Assembly: GCF_964355755.1 (NCBI RefSeq)
Contig: NC_092676.1
Location: forward strand, 23,790,288 to 23,854,287
Reading direction: 5' to 3'
From: Antedon mediterranea
Taxonomy: Eukaryota > Echinodermata > Crinoidea > Comatulida > Antedonidae
Length of the DNA stretch: 64,000 nt
Positions 36,401-47,300 of the stretch are shown piece by piece. How positions within the stretch are numbered: the stretch's first letter is position 1; each line of letters opens with the position of its first letter. The notes beneath the pieces were generated by a model. That model was given only the letters and a program-made list of their open reading frames with translations, was not told where the DNA came from and made no database searches. A program made the translations under genes and the position numbers.

Positions 36401-39400
36401 CTATTTTTAATATTTCTATTAAAACAAGTTTTTTTTCAAACCTCAGAAAACATATGATACACATGGTGAATATAAGAAACCCATTGGATATTGTCAGCCC
36501 TACATACGATAGTACTTCCATTCCAACGGCAGCATCTTCGTCTGTATTTGAAGCATCCTGAAATGATCCAATTATTTATACAATACATCCATTTTACAAA
36601 GTAGATACTTTTCGATTCCCGGTCTGATCAACAACCGTATAAATCAAGCACTGTGTTGGGTCTTGTATAAGGCTGTTGGTTTGCGCCAAGATTCATCAGT
36701 TGATACAAGCACTGTGTTGGGTCTTGTATAAGGCTGTTGGTTTGCGCCAAGATTCATCAGTTGATAAAAACATGACAAACCCAACAACCGATCAGCACGA
36801 TACAACATGTATCACTTATTTGGAATCGCTTAGTTGTAATCGGTATGGAGGAACAAACCTGGCAGACATGGCAGAATTCCGACAAGCAAACAAAACAATC
36901 ATGGTAAATGAAGAACGAAGTCATACCTCGGTAGTTTGCATAAGAATTGCAAACGTTGTCAGGTGGTTACATTGACATACTATTGGTTTAGTCTGAAAAT
37001 CTTCTGATATTGTTTCACAACCTTCTTTTGACCAAGTGCTTAAACAAACAAGCAATACTTTTACTACATTATTTGAAATTTGAATTAACGATACTCCTAA
37101 ACTCACTAATTAATATTGTTGTTTCTGATTTAGTGTGACGCACGACACTTACATAGGGCTAACGGCTTCATCAATAAACGTACAGATTGGTTCCATATTT
37201 GTAAGTTCTGTTTCTTCACTTATCTAAACAAAAACAATATTGTTGATCAGCCACTGAGGATTTTAGTTGATGCGTCAAACCAAGACAATAACAGGACAAT
37301 GATTTCGCCTCCCCAAGATAGGAACTTGGATAGGCCTTTGATGTTATGTCTGGCTGCGACAAGTACCAAAAGTACTGTACACGTTAAAGGGCGTGGAACT
37401 GATCGTGTCGCAGCCATAGATAAACTCTTTGATCTCCGGAGCATCATGTTATTAGATTGCCTTGGTCTAACTAATTAGGCCTGTTTTCTGTCATTGCACA
37501 TAGTATTGTTTAATTTACAATGATATTCTGATATTAACATATATAATATTGAAAAAATTGATATACATAAATTGTTCGTAGGCCTATTTACCTTTAGTGT
37601 GGGAAAAACAAGTTTCACATTTGCATTTCTTGTATCATTCCGTTCATTAACATAAATTGTTACAGATACAAGATCACTCACAACTTCAGAATTGGTAAGA
37701 TCACTACTAAATCTGAAAACAAATAATTGTAAAATACGGATATCGATTGTCAAATGACTGATAACAGTGATATTGGTGCGCACGCATGTAAATAGATTGT
37801 TTTTTAAGGTGTTCATTTTTTTAAATAAATGGAGATGTTAAAATGTAGTACCTCTTATTTTCTACCCCATGCTTGCGCTAAATTGAATACAAAGTATAAA
37901 GTTACGTTTCGTCTGATGGGGTGGGGGAGGGGAATGTGTCTATTTTGAAAAAATTGGAAATAACGGTAGATGTTACTATGAACTACTTCTTCTCTTTAAC
38001 CAATGACTATTTGGAATTATGAATAATTGGGTTGATTTTTATGTCGCCCTATAGCCAACCTTATAGAAAATACGGGCGCCACATGTAATTTTATTTATTT
38101 AAAAAAATTTATTTAACAACATAATTATACAGGATTATACACAATCAAGTAGAAATATACTTGTTTTGCATTGTGGTCCTGTCGACAAAAACGGATACAA
38201 ATTTAAGTACTTATACAATTACAATTAATAATAATAGCAACAAAAAATATAAACTGGAAGTTAAATGTTATGAAAAAAATCTGCTTTAAAGGACATAATC
38301 GTGGGTGAATGTTTTATGTTTTTATTGACAAATTTTAATGACAAACCAAACAATTAATTTACATCTCATTTTCATTTTATACAAACATAATTATAATTAA
38401 CAAGAAAATGTAGATTATGCATTTTATGTACCATAATAAAAACATACTATGTGTATTGCAGAATCATCACTGTATTGCAGAATCATCACTGTGTTGCAGA
38501 ATCATCACTGTGTTGCAGAATCATCACTGTATTGCAGAATCACCACTGTATTGCAGAATCACCACTGTATTGCAGAATCACCACTGTATTGCAGAATCAT
38601 CACTGTGTTGCAGAATCACCACTGTATTGCAGAATCATCACTGTATTGCAGAATCATCACTGTGTTGCAGAATCACCACTGTATTGCAGAATCATCACTG
38701 TATTGCAGAATCACCATTGTATTGCAGAATCATCACTGTATTGCAGAATCACCACTGTATTGCAGAATCATCACTGTATTGCAGAATCACCACTGTATTG
38801 CAGAATCACCGTTGTATTGCAGAATCATCACTGTATCGCAGAATCATCACTGTTGCAGAATCATCACTGTATCGCAGAATCATCACTGTGTTGCAGAATC
38901 ATTGCCTACGATACTTGACGTATAATGCCATGTGGGGATACCGTACAGAGAATCGGGTGAATACTTACGGTATTGACAAATTTACATATAGCAACTTGGC
39001 TGCAATTATTCCAATTGTTTCTAAGTAAAAATAATAATAAATCCTGTATAAACTATTAACAACCTAGGTTGTTCTCTGGGTGAAGGACCGGAAAACGATT
39101 GGCCCACTATATTAAAACTCCAGTTTGGTTATTATATAATATTACATTAGGTTCGTTAGTTACTGAATTGAAAAATCGGCGATATAGGAACAATACAAAC
39201 TAACTTACCATTCGTATCTTTTTTCGATTCGATTTCGAATGCAATTGCATTTGCTTCTCTTGTTATAGGAGTCAAATCAATCGTTGGACTTGATGACTTA
39301 ATGAGTATACCCTCTAATGTATAAACATGTTTAAAGTCAACATAATAATGTATAAGCGTATTTAGGAATTTTTTTAAACAACAAACTTGAGATGTTACCT

Positions 39401-42400
39401 CATCAATTTTCCCTGCTCATACAGGAGTATGATGCTTTGTTTGGATCTATATAGCGCATTTTAAAAATATACAACAAAAACAAACATTGTCGAACTGTAC
39501 ACCATACGTTCGATAGTCTCGAATCTATTCTTAAGCTCTTTAACTCAAACTTTATGTGACAAAAATGATGTGATGTGCCTATAATTGTGTATCCCCATAC
39601 TCCGGTTTGGGTGCTAGCTTGGTGTTTTTTATTTTTGTTCTCTTCCTTTTGGTTTCCACTCTTTCTCTTTATTGTCGAGCGCATAGAGACATCGTTTATT
39701 TACGCTATATAAATCTATTATGATTATTATCATAATGGACATGATGACGTCGTATCACTACCATATTTGAGCACATCACACTTTTTTGTCAAACTAGTTT
39801 GATAGTGTAGACAGAGCTTTAAACGCAAAATGAAATTACCTGCTTTGTCATCCAACGTGAAATATTTATATTCACCGTCTGCAAGTAGAACCAATTCATA
39901 ATATTGCTCTCCGGTGATGTTCTCAACTAGCTCAATGACGTCATTAGAAACACCGGTATCTGGTTCTTTAAGGAAAAAACAATTTATTTTTATTTTTTAA
40001 ATTTTATTTTATTCAATCGAAACCAACAGCGATAATTACCGCCACTAACAGGTTTGATACAAACAAAGCCAGGACTGTTTAAAGCACCTTGATTGATCCT
40101 TCTCTCGTCCAGTGCCCACCTTGAACAGAGGAAAGGCATAAGCCAATACGTCTGAGGCAGATACTAGATGCAGGGGCTGCCATAAGAGTCAGCAGTGCTG
40201 ATTTCAAATGCCTAACGGGACCCCAGCTCCATATACAGCACCAGATATTCCCAGATGGTCTCCCATCCAAGCTCTGACCAGGCCCAACGTTGCTTAACTT
40301 CGGTGATCTGACGAGGTACATTTTGTTTGTTTTATCTGGGTGACCTCTTCAGTCAAAGACTGATCTCCCAGAGGGCCCAGTTGGTGATCAGTGGCTGTGA
40401 TGTACTACTACACCGGGGTAACCCCCTACATGTTAAGATCCCTTTACAATTTGACAGCAAAATCTAACACTTTTAAAACATACAAAGTAATTTTTAAGAC
40501 GACATTCAGACAGTCACGGGATTACTATAGATTCATCCATACGTTCAAAATCTTGTTATTCATCCATACGTTCAAAATCATGTTATTCATCCATACGTTG
40601 TGCAAACAGAACCTACCTTGTGAACGATCAGTAGAACATCTGACACTAGCAATTTCGGAGACCTCACAATTCCCAGGGTTGCCCACTCCATCATGAATAC
40701 AATCACTAAGTGCAGCCTCTGAACCTAAGCATTTAAATTTCTTAATTATTGGAACTGCTTCTCCGTGATACGAGCCCGTGTAGACTTCTACGGCAGACGC
40801 GTAACCTAGCTGTCGACAAGCAACGGTCCCATCATCAATGTCCCATGCATTATCACACACCGCTCCCCATGCTCCGTTCCCGTCTGATATCTCCACTCGA
40901 CCTTCGTTGGGAGATGATCCATTCGCTAGACGAATATCTAAATTTTAATTTCTTTTGTTAATCAGTGTACTTAATGGGTAATCTTCAGGAACCTTTAACT
41001 TTCTTTCAATTTTCTTTGCGAATCAATCGGATATAAAACATAGCAAATAACAATTTTCATCCCTTAAATACAACTTGGCCTGTGACACGTTATTTTGAGT
41101 ACAGTAGTCAGTATCACCCACCCGTCGTAGACGAGTACTTTACTGATTAGTATTTAGTTTAAATAGCCTACCTAATGTCGTATTCATGCAAATTACTGAA
41201 ACATGTCGAAGACGCGGTGTATAACAATCATCAGATACATTTCCAAATCTCCCAACACCGTTGGTACATTCTCTCAGAGCATTCTCATAGCCACTACAAT
41301 CGACGTCATCTGTAACCATTCTGATACCACTATCTGTATCCAAGACATTGTATAGGTCTCGTTTGAAACAACATCGATAATTTAACATACGACATACGAC
41401 CGTACATTCCTCAACGTCCCATCCATGTGAACAGATTCTACCATATGAACCATTAAAGAACAGCTCAACAAAGCCTTCGTGAGGTCCACTTCCGCCCACA
41501 AGAATGATTTCTATATAAGAAGAGTAAACAAAAAACCAAACTTATATACCTGTACTTACATACTACTTATTGATCAGAAATTGGATAGGACTGATGACGG
41601 TGATTCTCTCTTAAGCGTGGTTCTCACTGGAGACGCAACGCAAGAACGTACGCGCAACGCGAATTGACCAATGACAAGCCACTGTCCGAATAAGCCATCG
41701 TTTTTGATTGGTCAAATCACTTACGTTGCGTTACGTATGCGTTGTGTCGCTAGTGGGAACCAAGCTTTACGTTGCGTTACGGCCATGCGTTGCGTCGCTA
41801 GTGTGAACCAAGCTTTAAGCTTTGTAAATTTTATGCGTATTACCAAATATTACTAATATCGAATTTGATTTTGTCCGCCGACATACGTGTGTGCAAGTAG
41901 AATTTTTAACATTTAAACGGTATATACACGACAACGGTGATCTATGCTGATATATAATTGAAGCAATGTTTTATTGTATAAGTGCCATATATTTAGAAAT
42001 AAGTAAAAAACTAATAAAACAACTGTAAACATAATGAAATTACCTTCTGGCTCAGCGCTTACTGACGTGAATCCAATTATGTATACTGTACAAACAACAA
42101 TAAAAATAGTAACGCAGGACCCGTTCGGGCATAGCTATTTACCCGGGTAAGTTGATTTCATGAACATAGTTATCGCTGACATCGGTAGTGGTGGAACCCA
42201 ACTTACTCGGGTAGATAGCTAAGACTTAACGGGCCCATAGACTATTTCTCCTTAATTTTCTTTTTTAGTAAATGTTCAACAAAACCTATAATTAATATTA
42301 AATAACTCTTCTCTGATAACGACTCTAATACATTAAAGTTTCTCTTTCCGTTCGGGCATAGCTATTTACCCGGGTAAGTTGATTTCATGGACATAGTTAT

Positions 42401-42841
42401 CGCTGACATTGGTAGTGGTGGAACCCAACTTACTCGGGTAGATAACTAAGCCTCAACGGGCCTACACTATGTTTCTCCTTAAATTGCTTTCTTGTTCGTC
42501 ATAAACATCTACAATTAATATTCAATAACTCTTCGCCTGATAAATACGGAATTCAAAGATTTAAAAATGTTACTGATGAAGTTTATCAAATTGTAATGAC
42601 ATTTGGAATTAACTAAAATGTGATAAATAATATGATTTTATGTAATGACATGAAAGATAATGATTGTGAATAAAAATGGTGTTTACACCACAAAAGAGAA
42701 AAAATTTCGCCTGATAAGTTTATCTTTGAGTTACATTTATCATCAACACTAGATCAAAATAATTATTTATTTGATTGTTTTACCTGAATTAAACGTTGTA
42801 AAGACAAAAATTATCTTGAACCAAATCACAAGACAATACAT
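33432..42841 (-). CDS. Gene C: adhesion GPCR with two SRCR domains (intact, 727 aa model)
   Basis: Seventeen coding exons (high to low): 42841-42784 signal peptide, 42085-42044, 41510-41172 SRCR1, 40937-40617 SRCR2, 39959-39840, 39313-39209, 39020-38969, 37712-37592 and 37223-37153 GAIN-like (with PIC.F pair), 37038-36927 GPS, 36557-36442 TM1, 36295-36190 TM2, 35594-35377 TM3-4, 35245-35179 and 34831-34734 TM5, 34138-33970 TM6-7, 33500-33432 tail. Sum 2184 nt, in frame. SRCR2 is canonical ([28 protein letters not shown]). SRCR1 has an unusual Cys spacing ([18 protein letters not shown]). GPS is [12 protein letters not shown]. The tail is 22 residues, rich in K/R then ending DTSSE. All splice sites are GT-AG. 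A 19-bp satellite and a 5S SINE sit in its introns. Confidence 0.88.
34226..34372. mobile_element. MITE family 2 copy
   Basis: Ends AAAGCTCTCTCTACACTATC and GATAGTGTAAACAGAGCTTA, with ATGACGTCATATCACTACC inside. It lies in the intron just upstream of the TM6-7 exon of gene C. Confidence 0.8.
36648..36766. repeat. Two-copy direct repeat, unit about 58 bp
   Basis: The segment GATACAAGCACTGTGTTGGG...TTCATCAGTT is present twice head to tail with no visible differences, in the intron between GPS and TM1 of gene C. Confidence 0.85.
37311..37465. mobile_element. MITE family 3 copy
   Basis: Shares TGTCTGGCTGCGACAAG, the inverted GTCGCAGCCATAGATAAAC, GATCTCCGGAGC and the end ATTAGATTGCCTTGG with the copies at 19964 and 49305. 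The left arm is partly lost. Confidence 0.65.
38085..38190 (-). mobile_element. LINE 3' end fragment
   Basis: Read on the minus strand it has CGACAGGACCACAATGCAAAA then ATCCTGTATAA and an A/T tail. This matches the 3' UTR of the LINE at 1-1325. It lies in an intron of gene C. Confidence 0.55.
38454..38906. repeat. 19-bp tandem array, about 24 copies
   Basis: Unit ATTGCAGAATCATCACTGT with mainly A/G and T/C variants (ATTG/GTTG, ATCATC/ATCACC). It ends with a few shortened units near 38850. Located in an intron of gene C, about 60 bp from the 52-nt exon. There are no spacers, so this is not CRISPR. Confidence 0.95.
39533..39821. mobile_element. MITE family 2 copy split by a LINE 3' fragment
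   Basis: Left part 39533-39592 (AAGCTCT..., TTTATGTGACAAAAATGATG) and right part from about 39735 (ATGATGACGTCGTATCACTA to GTGTAGACAGAGCTTTA) belong to one element. Between them lies a short LINE 3' end on the plus strand, finishing in CGCTATATAAATCTATTATG with ATTAT repeats. The right terminus is 18 bp from the splice donor of exon 39840-39959. Confidence 0.7.
40080..40320 (-). mobile_element. 5S rRNA-derived SINE (SINE3-like)
   Basis: On the minus strand, about 40312-40230 reads like the 3' two thirds of a 5S rRNA gene: GATCACCGAAGTTAAGCAAC, GGGCCTGGTCAGAGCTTGGA, TGGGAGACCATCTGGGAATA, then GGTGCTGTATATGG. The internal promoter region (A box, IE, C box) is therefore still recognisable. The body continues to about 40080 with an unrelated sequence, as in 5S-headed SINEs. 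The first third of 5S is absent or too changed to align. It lies in the intron after SRCR2 of gene C. Confidence 0.75.
41611..41819. mobile_element. MITE family 1 copy with duplicated right arm
   Basis: Left arm AAGCGTGGTTCTCACTGGAG, inner TTGACCAATGACAAGC, right arm CGCTAGTGGGAACCAAGCTT, then a second right-arm-like piece ending GTGTGAACCAAGCTTTA. In an intron of gene C. Confidence 0.8.
42110..42580. repeat. Two-copy direct repeat of a short-TIR hairpin element
   Basis: Units at about 42119-42347 and 42348-42580. Each begins with a hairpin: TTCGGGCATAGCTATTTACC...GTAAGTTG against CAACTTACTCGGGTAGATA...TAACGGGC. The shared downstream segment (CTCCTTAA..., AATTAATATT, CTCTTC) shows that the hairpin and flank were copied together. 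Located between the signal-peptide and linker exons of gene C. Confidence 0.75.
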
Positions 42842-44363
42842 ACTATTGAAGAAGAAAAAAATACAAATGTATAAAAGACAATGTTTTCACTAAAAATACA
42901 AAACGGTAATATTCAACCAGTCAATTTTACTATTTTTTGCTTTTATTACATGATTATTTTTCAGGTAAATAATTTGTTTTTCGATTAAATTGTTTGTCAA
43001 AGTGATTAACTATTATGTAACATTAAAATGGCATATTCAACAAAAACATTTAATTTTTTTATGGGAACAATAACTTTAAAATTCAGATCATAATCGAATT
43101 TAAACTTGCTTTGGTATCTAATGTTTCAATTTAATTTTAAAAAAGTATTTAAGTTAATCTCTTTTGAGGAAGAGATTAAAAAATATGCCTACGTTATTCT
43201 GCATTGAAAGAGAACTGAAACCCAATGCATCAAACAAATACAAGTTAAAATACCTTGATAATATGTCGACTTGTGAATTAACCAGATCGTCACCTCGCGC
43301 TCCCTCTAATGACTGGAGTGAACTTTTTTTTTTACAATTTATAAGCCACCGTCAATTTCTTAATGAAATTATCAAAAATGTATTGTATTTCACTCAAAAT
43401 AACAAGAATTACTTATTAGCCAAACTCTCTAACAAGATATTGTTATATCTATATTTTATTATACCCAATACAGTTTCTCGAACCCGACGCAATTATTACA
43501 TTATTAAGGAGATTATTTAATAATGATATTGCAATATCTATTCCTTATTAATCAAATTTTTTAATTCCTTTTCAAAATTAAAGATTATAATTAAAATAGT
43601 CGATTTATATACAATGTTGTGCTTGGTGTTCTCACCAGAAAAGCAACACAATGACGTAACTCAACGTAAGTGATTTAACCAATCACAAGCGATGGATTAT
43701 TCGAACTCCTTTTAATTGGTCAATTCGCTTGCGTTGCCTCTACGTCATTGCGTTGCGTCTCTAGTGGAAACCAAGCTTAAATTGTTATACGTTTAATAGA
43801 GTATTGTTTTGATGTACACTTGTGTGCTACATTCATTTAATTTCCCATCATGCAGCGGGAAACGGAAACTACAACATTATTCTTTCCCAGAATCACAATT
43901 AATCATGTTGATAGCACTTTCTCATTAAAAAAAAAATGAAAGTGGTATGGTAAAAATAATGCACGCCAGTTAGAAATGCAGTTATGTTTCTCATACATTC
44001 TTTTCTAAATTGAAAAAAAGGGTTACATGCAATACCGTATACAATCGATTTCGTAATATTATCTAATAACTACAACTAATACGATAACTATCAACTTATT
44101 GATCTTATTCACACGATTTAAGTATCCAATCGGATTAGTGGAGAAAATGAAGAATCCACGTCACCCCATCGTCATATGCATGTAATTATTTTGAGGTGGC
44201 TTTTATTATTTATCTAATATTACCGCCATACACTACTATTACAAATTATACCATCAGTCTACTAAGTAAAATGGTCGAAAAGACTTTTATATTCAAAATC
44301 TCTCTATGATCTCCTCTAAAGGAAAAGGCTTCGCCTTTCTAAGTCATTTCAATTAATATTCTG
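42842..44363. other. Spacer between genes C and D
   Basis: AT-rich with a MITE family 1 copy at 43617-43781. The plus-strand frame at 43164-43520 has no recognisable domain. Near 44324-44340 the gene D 3' flank has an AAAGGC-TTC-GCCTTT hairpin that is also present downstream of gene E. Confidence 0.4.
43617..43781. mobile_element. MITE family 1, diverged copy
   Basis: Ends TGCTTGGTGTTCTCACCAG and CTCTAGTGGAAACCAAGCTT, with ACCAATCACAAGCGATGG inside. More diverged than the copies at 16857 and 62532. Confidence 0.75.
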
Positions 44364-47300
44364 CTATTCAGAAGAGGTATCAACGCTGCTTGACATGTGT
44401 TGCCTTTTGAATTTCTTCCATGCCAATTTAACCTAAAAAAGTATACAGAAATAAATGCTGTAATTAGCATAAATATTGGTTTATGGTCACCTGGGCGTAA
44501 AGAACTAGAATGTTTGGACGTGGCGAAGATCGGTAACTAACAGTATTCATATGCATTTGTGCGTCTAACTACCTCACTGCCTTCAATTCACACATGCTAG
44601 CTAATGTTTTTCTTATGTGACCAAGCACAAAGTGTAGAAAAGAAAAATGTTATATTACAATATTCTAATTATTCCAGTTGATTTTTCAATACGAGACGCC
44701 GCGTGAACAGTTATGTCTTAGCTTTAACTTTTCTCACCTCTTTGCTAAGAAAACACTGTGTAAACCAGATGAAAAAGCCTTGAAATGACGAAGAAAAAAC
44801 AAACAGGTATTGCAAAACAATGCTGTTGTTAAAAAGTTGAAAAATACCGAAGATCCAGGTTAACCCAACTGCTGGTGTCAGAAGAAGAATTCTATATAGC
44901 AGCGTTCTAAAATGTAAATAAAAATTTATGAGATTGTAACATCCCGTTATTCAAAATCTCTCTGCTTGCAAAGTGTAGCTATTCAAGGGAAAGTGAGACG
45001 TGTGTTCCTTGGTTCAATAATAGTCATACTTGCAATGATACAGTCAGCTTGCTCAAATAATTTCATCTAGAACTAGCCTATGCATCACATCAACTATTAA
45101 AATTGTCTAAACAGGCCGAGTGCGCACCAGTGCGAATCATCGACGATGACGGTACTATGAGGTTTTTCTCAGAGAAACTTAATCGAACATTTTTCTCTTA
45201 CAGCGTGCCTTCAATTTCTATTACAATAACTTTTCTTGGATTGCTTACTTTGAGGGAAGAGTATTACAAATTTATTATTTATTTTTTATTTATTTATTTA
45301 AAAACATCTGCTTACACAATCATGTAAAAGAAACGGACGGTGTTGCTGTCTTAAATACACAAAAAGTGAGGAAAAAAATAATTAGTTTTGTGGAAAAAAA
45401 ACAGATCGATATCTAGCTTTCAATGAATTGTCAGGGAATATTTAATTTCAGTTGGTAAGTTATTCCATATTTTAGCGCCTGAAACATTGACCGACGAGTC
45501 CATCTTACCTTATCTGCTGCAGTTTACTTCTCTCATCATCGTTCTGAATACTTTGTGATTTAGTGTACGCAACATAACCTACAACACTCAGTTGAACGGT
45601 TACAATCTGAAAGTCAAGTTAACTCAAGTGTTAATGCAAAGAATATGGTTAGAATATAGGAATGTTCCCGCAACTAAAAGTCTCTCTCCAATTTATAGCA
45701 GAAATTTCTGGCCTCAATGAACTTACAGCTGTATCTGTAATGCACATAAAAAGTTTAAATACCACAAACCCATGTAAAAGAGACATATAATTTAATTCAG
45801 AAATGTATACAAGTTATATAATTTATACTATATATTCAGTTAATTGCTATCTATTCTCATTATAAATAAAATTCTTTTCAACAATTATAATAAAATAATA
45901 TTTACCAATATTGTGAAAATAACGGGACATATGAATGTCCACGTCACGCCATTGCTAGTGTTTAGCCAACAACTTAAAACAAAACAAAAAGGGAAAATAG
46001 TTTCATTACACCTGTCACTAAAAATAAACATATATTTATTTTATCTATCTTAAATTATTCGGAACGAATTTGTAAATGTATGTGTGGTTGATCGATCTGT
46101 TGGCTGGAACAGCAACCCATAGCCTTATGGCAAGGGTTCGAGGCTCACTCATCGCTCCATGGTGGTACAACGTGTCTTTAAATGACCTAGTACATCTTTC
46201 GATACAACAATCTACTGTACTAGCTCAAACATCATGTCGCGGACAGACGAACACCGTTGATATGGCCGCACCGAAATGGGTGAAACATAATAGTTGACAG
46301 CGTATTGAGACGACATGGTTTGTAAATAAATACATTACATTAACATTAATTATGTAGGTCTAACATATAGATTATGGGGTACGTTACTTGAAGCTCTAAT
46401 TTGTAAATTAAAACTTTGGTGATAAAAAGTATTTTCTTATTTCGTGCGATCCCATCCAACATGATTCCAGACACATTAACAGGACAGGCTTATGCTTGAT
46501 TCCCATTAGAACGTAACGCTAGAACGTAACGCAAGGACGTAAACGCTACGCAAGCGTGTTAACCAATGACAAGCGACAGTTCGAATAATCCATCGTTTGT
46601 GATTGGTCAATTCACTTACGTTGCGTTACGTCCTTGTGTTGCGTCTCCAGGGTGGAGTGTTTAATACCTTTCAGATGCGTAGTGTTTGCCGCTAATAGAA
46701 GCGGTAATTATAACCAACAGCAGAGGAAATGCCCATCCGAATATTCTGAAAAATACAAATCTTCTTTCTGGATCCCAAAACGCATGTTGAATGCACAGGT
46801 ACATATCTGTAGACAAAATTGCCATCCACGAAAACGCCACTAACAGAGAGTAATGCAGGCAGGCTGCGATGATAAAACAGACGACCTGCGATAAACAATC
46901 AATATCTTCAATTCATTGATTTGATTTTGTTATAGTTGTACTATGATATCAAGTTAGTTACTATTCATTAAACAAAATAAATATAATATATTGGTTTCAT
47001 CGTAAAGAAAATTCATTTATGAGGTAGGGGCGTTACTCTTTAAATTCACAGCGACCCATATAGGTCTACCCCATCTCCTCCTTCCTCCAAATCATTTCTT
47101 CCATTTATTTACAGAAAAATTGAAGTGGACATTACAAAAAATAGTGAGTGGAACTGTATGTAATTTAATGAGTAAATTATAGTGTTATATTATCGACAAA
47201 TCAAGAACGAGTTTGCAAGAACCATTTTACCCCAAAAAATATAGTATTTTAACATTTTGCTAAGCAAATTAAACTCACCTTGTTTGTTATGTTAAATGAC

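Noticed and set aside
38454-38906. CRISPR-like array
   Set aside because: Units are directly adjacent with no unique spacers, and the DNA is from an animal genome.
38417-39028. Long plus-strand frames over the 19-bp array
   Set aside because: They result from the repeat having no stop in any frame; they lie in an intron of gene C and resemble no protein.
40230-40312. Functional 5S rRNA gene
   Set aside because: The first third is not recognisable, there is no T-run terminator at the right place, and an unrelated body follows, so a SINE is more likely.
43164-43520. 118-aa plus-strand frame as a gene
   Set aside because: AT-rich composition, no family features, no splice or start context.
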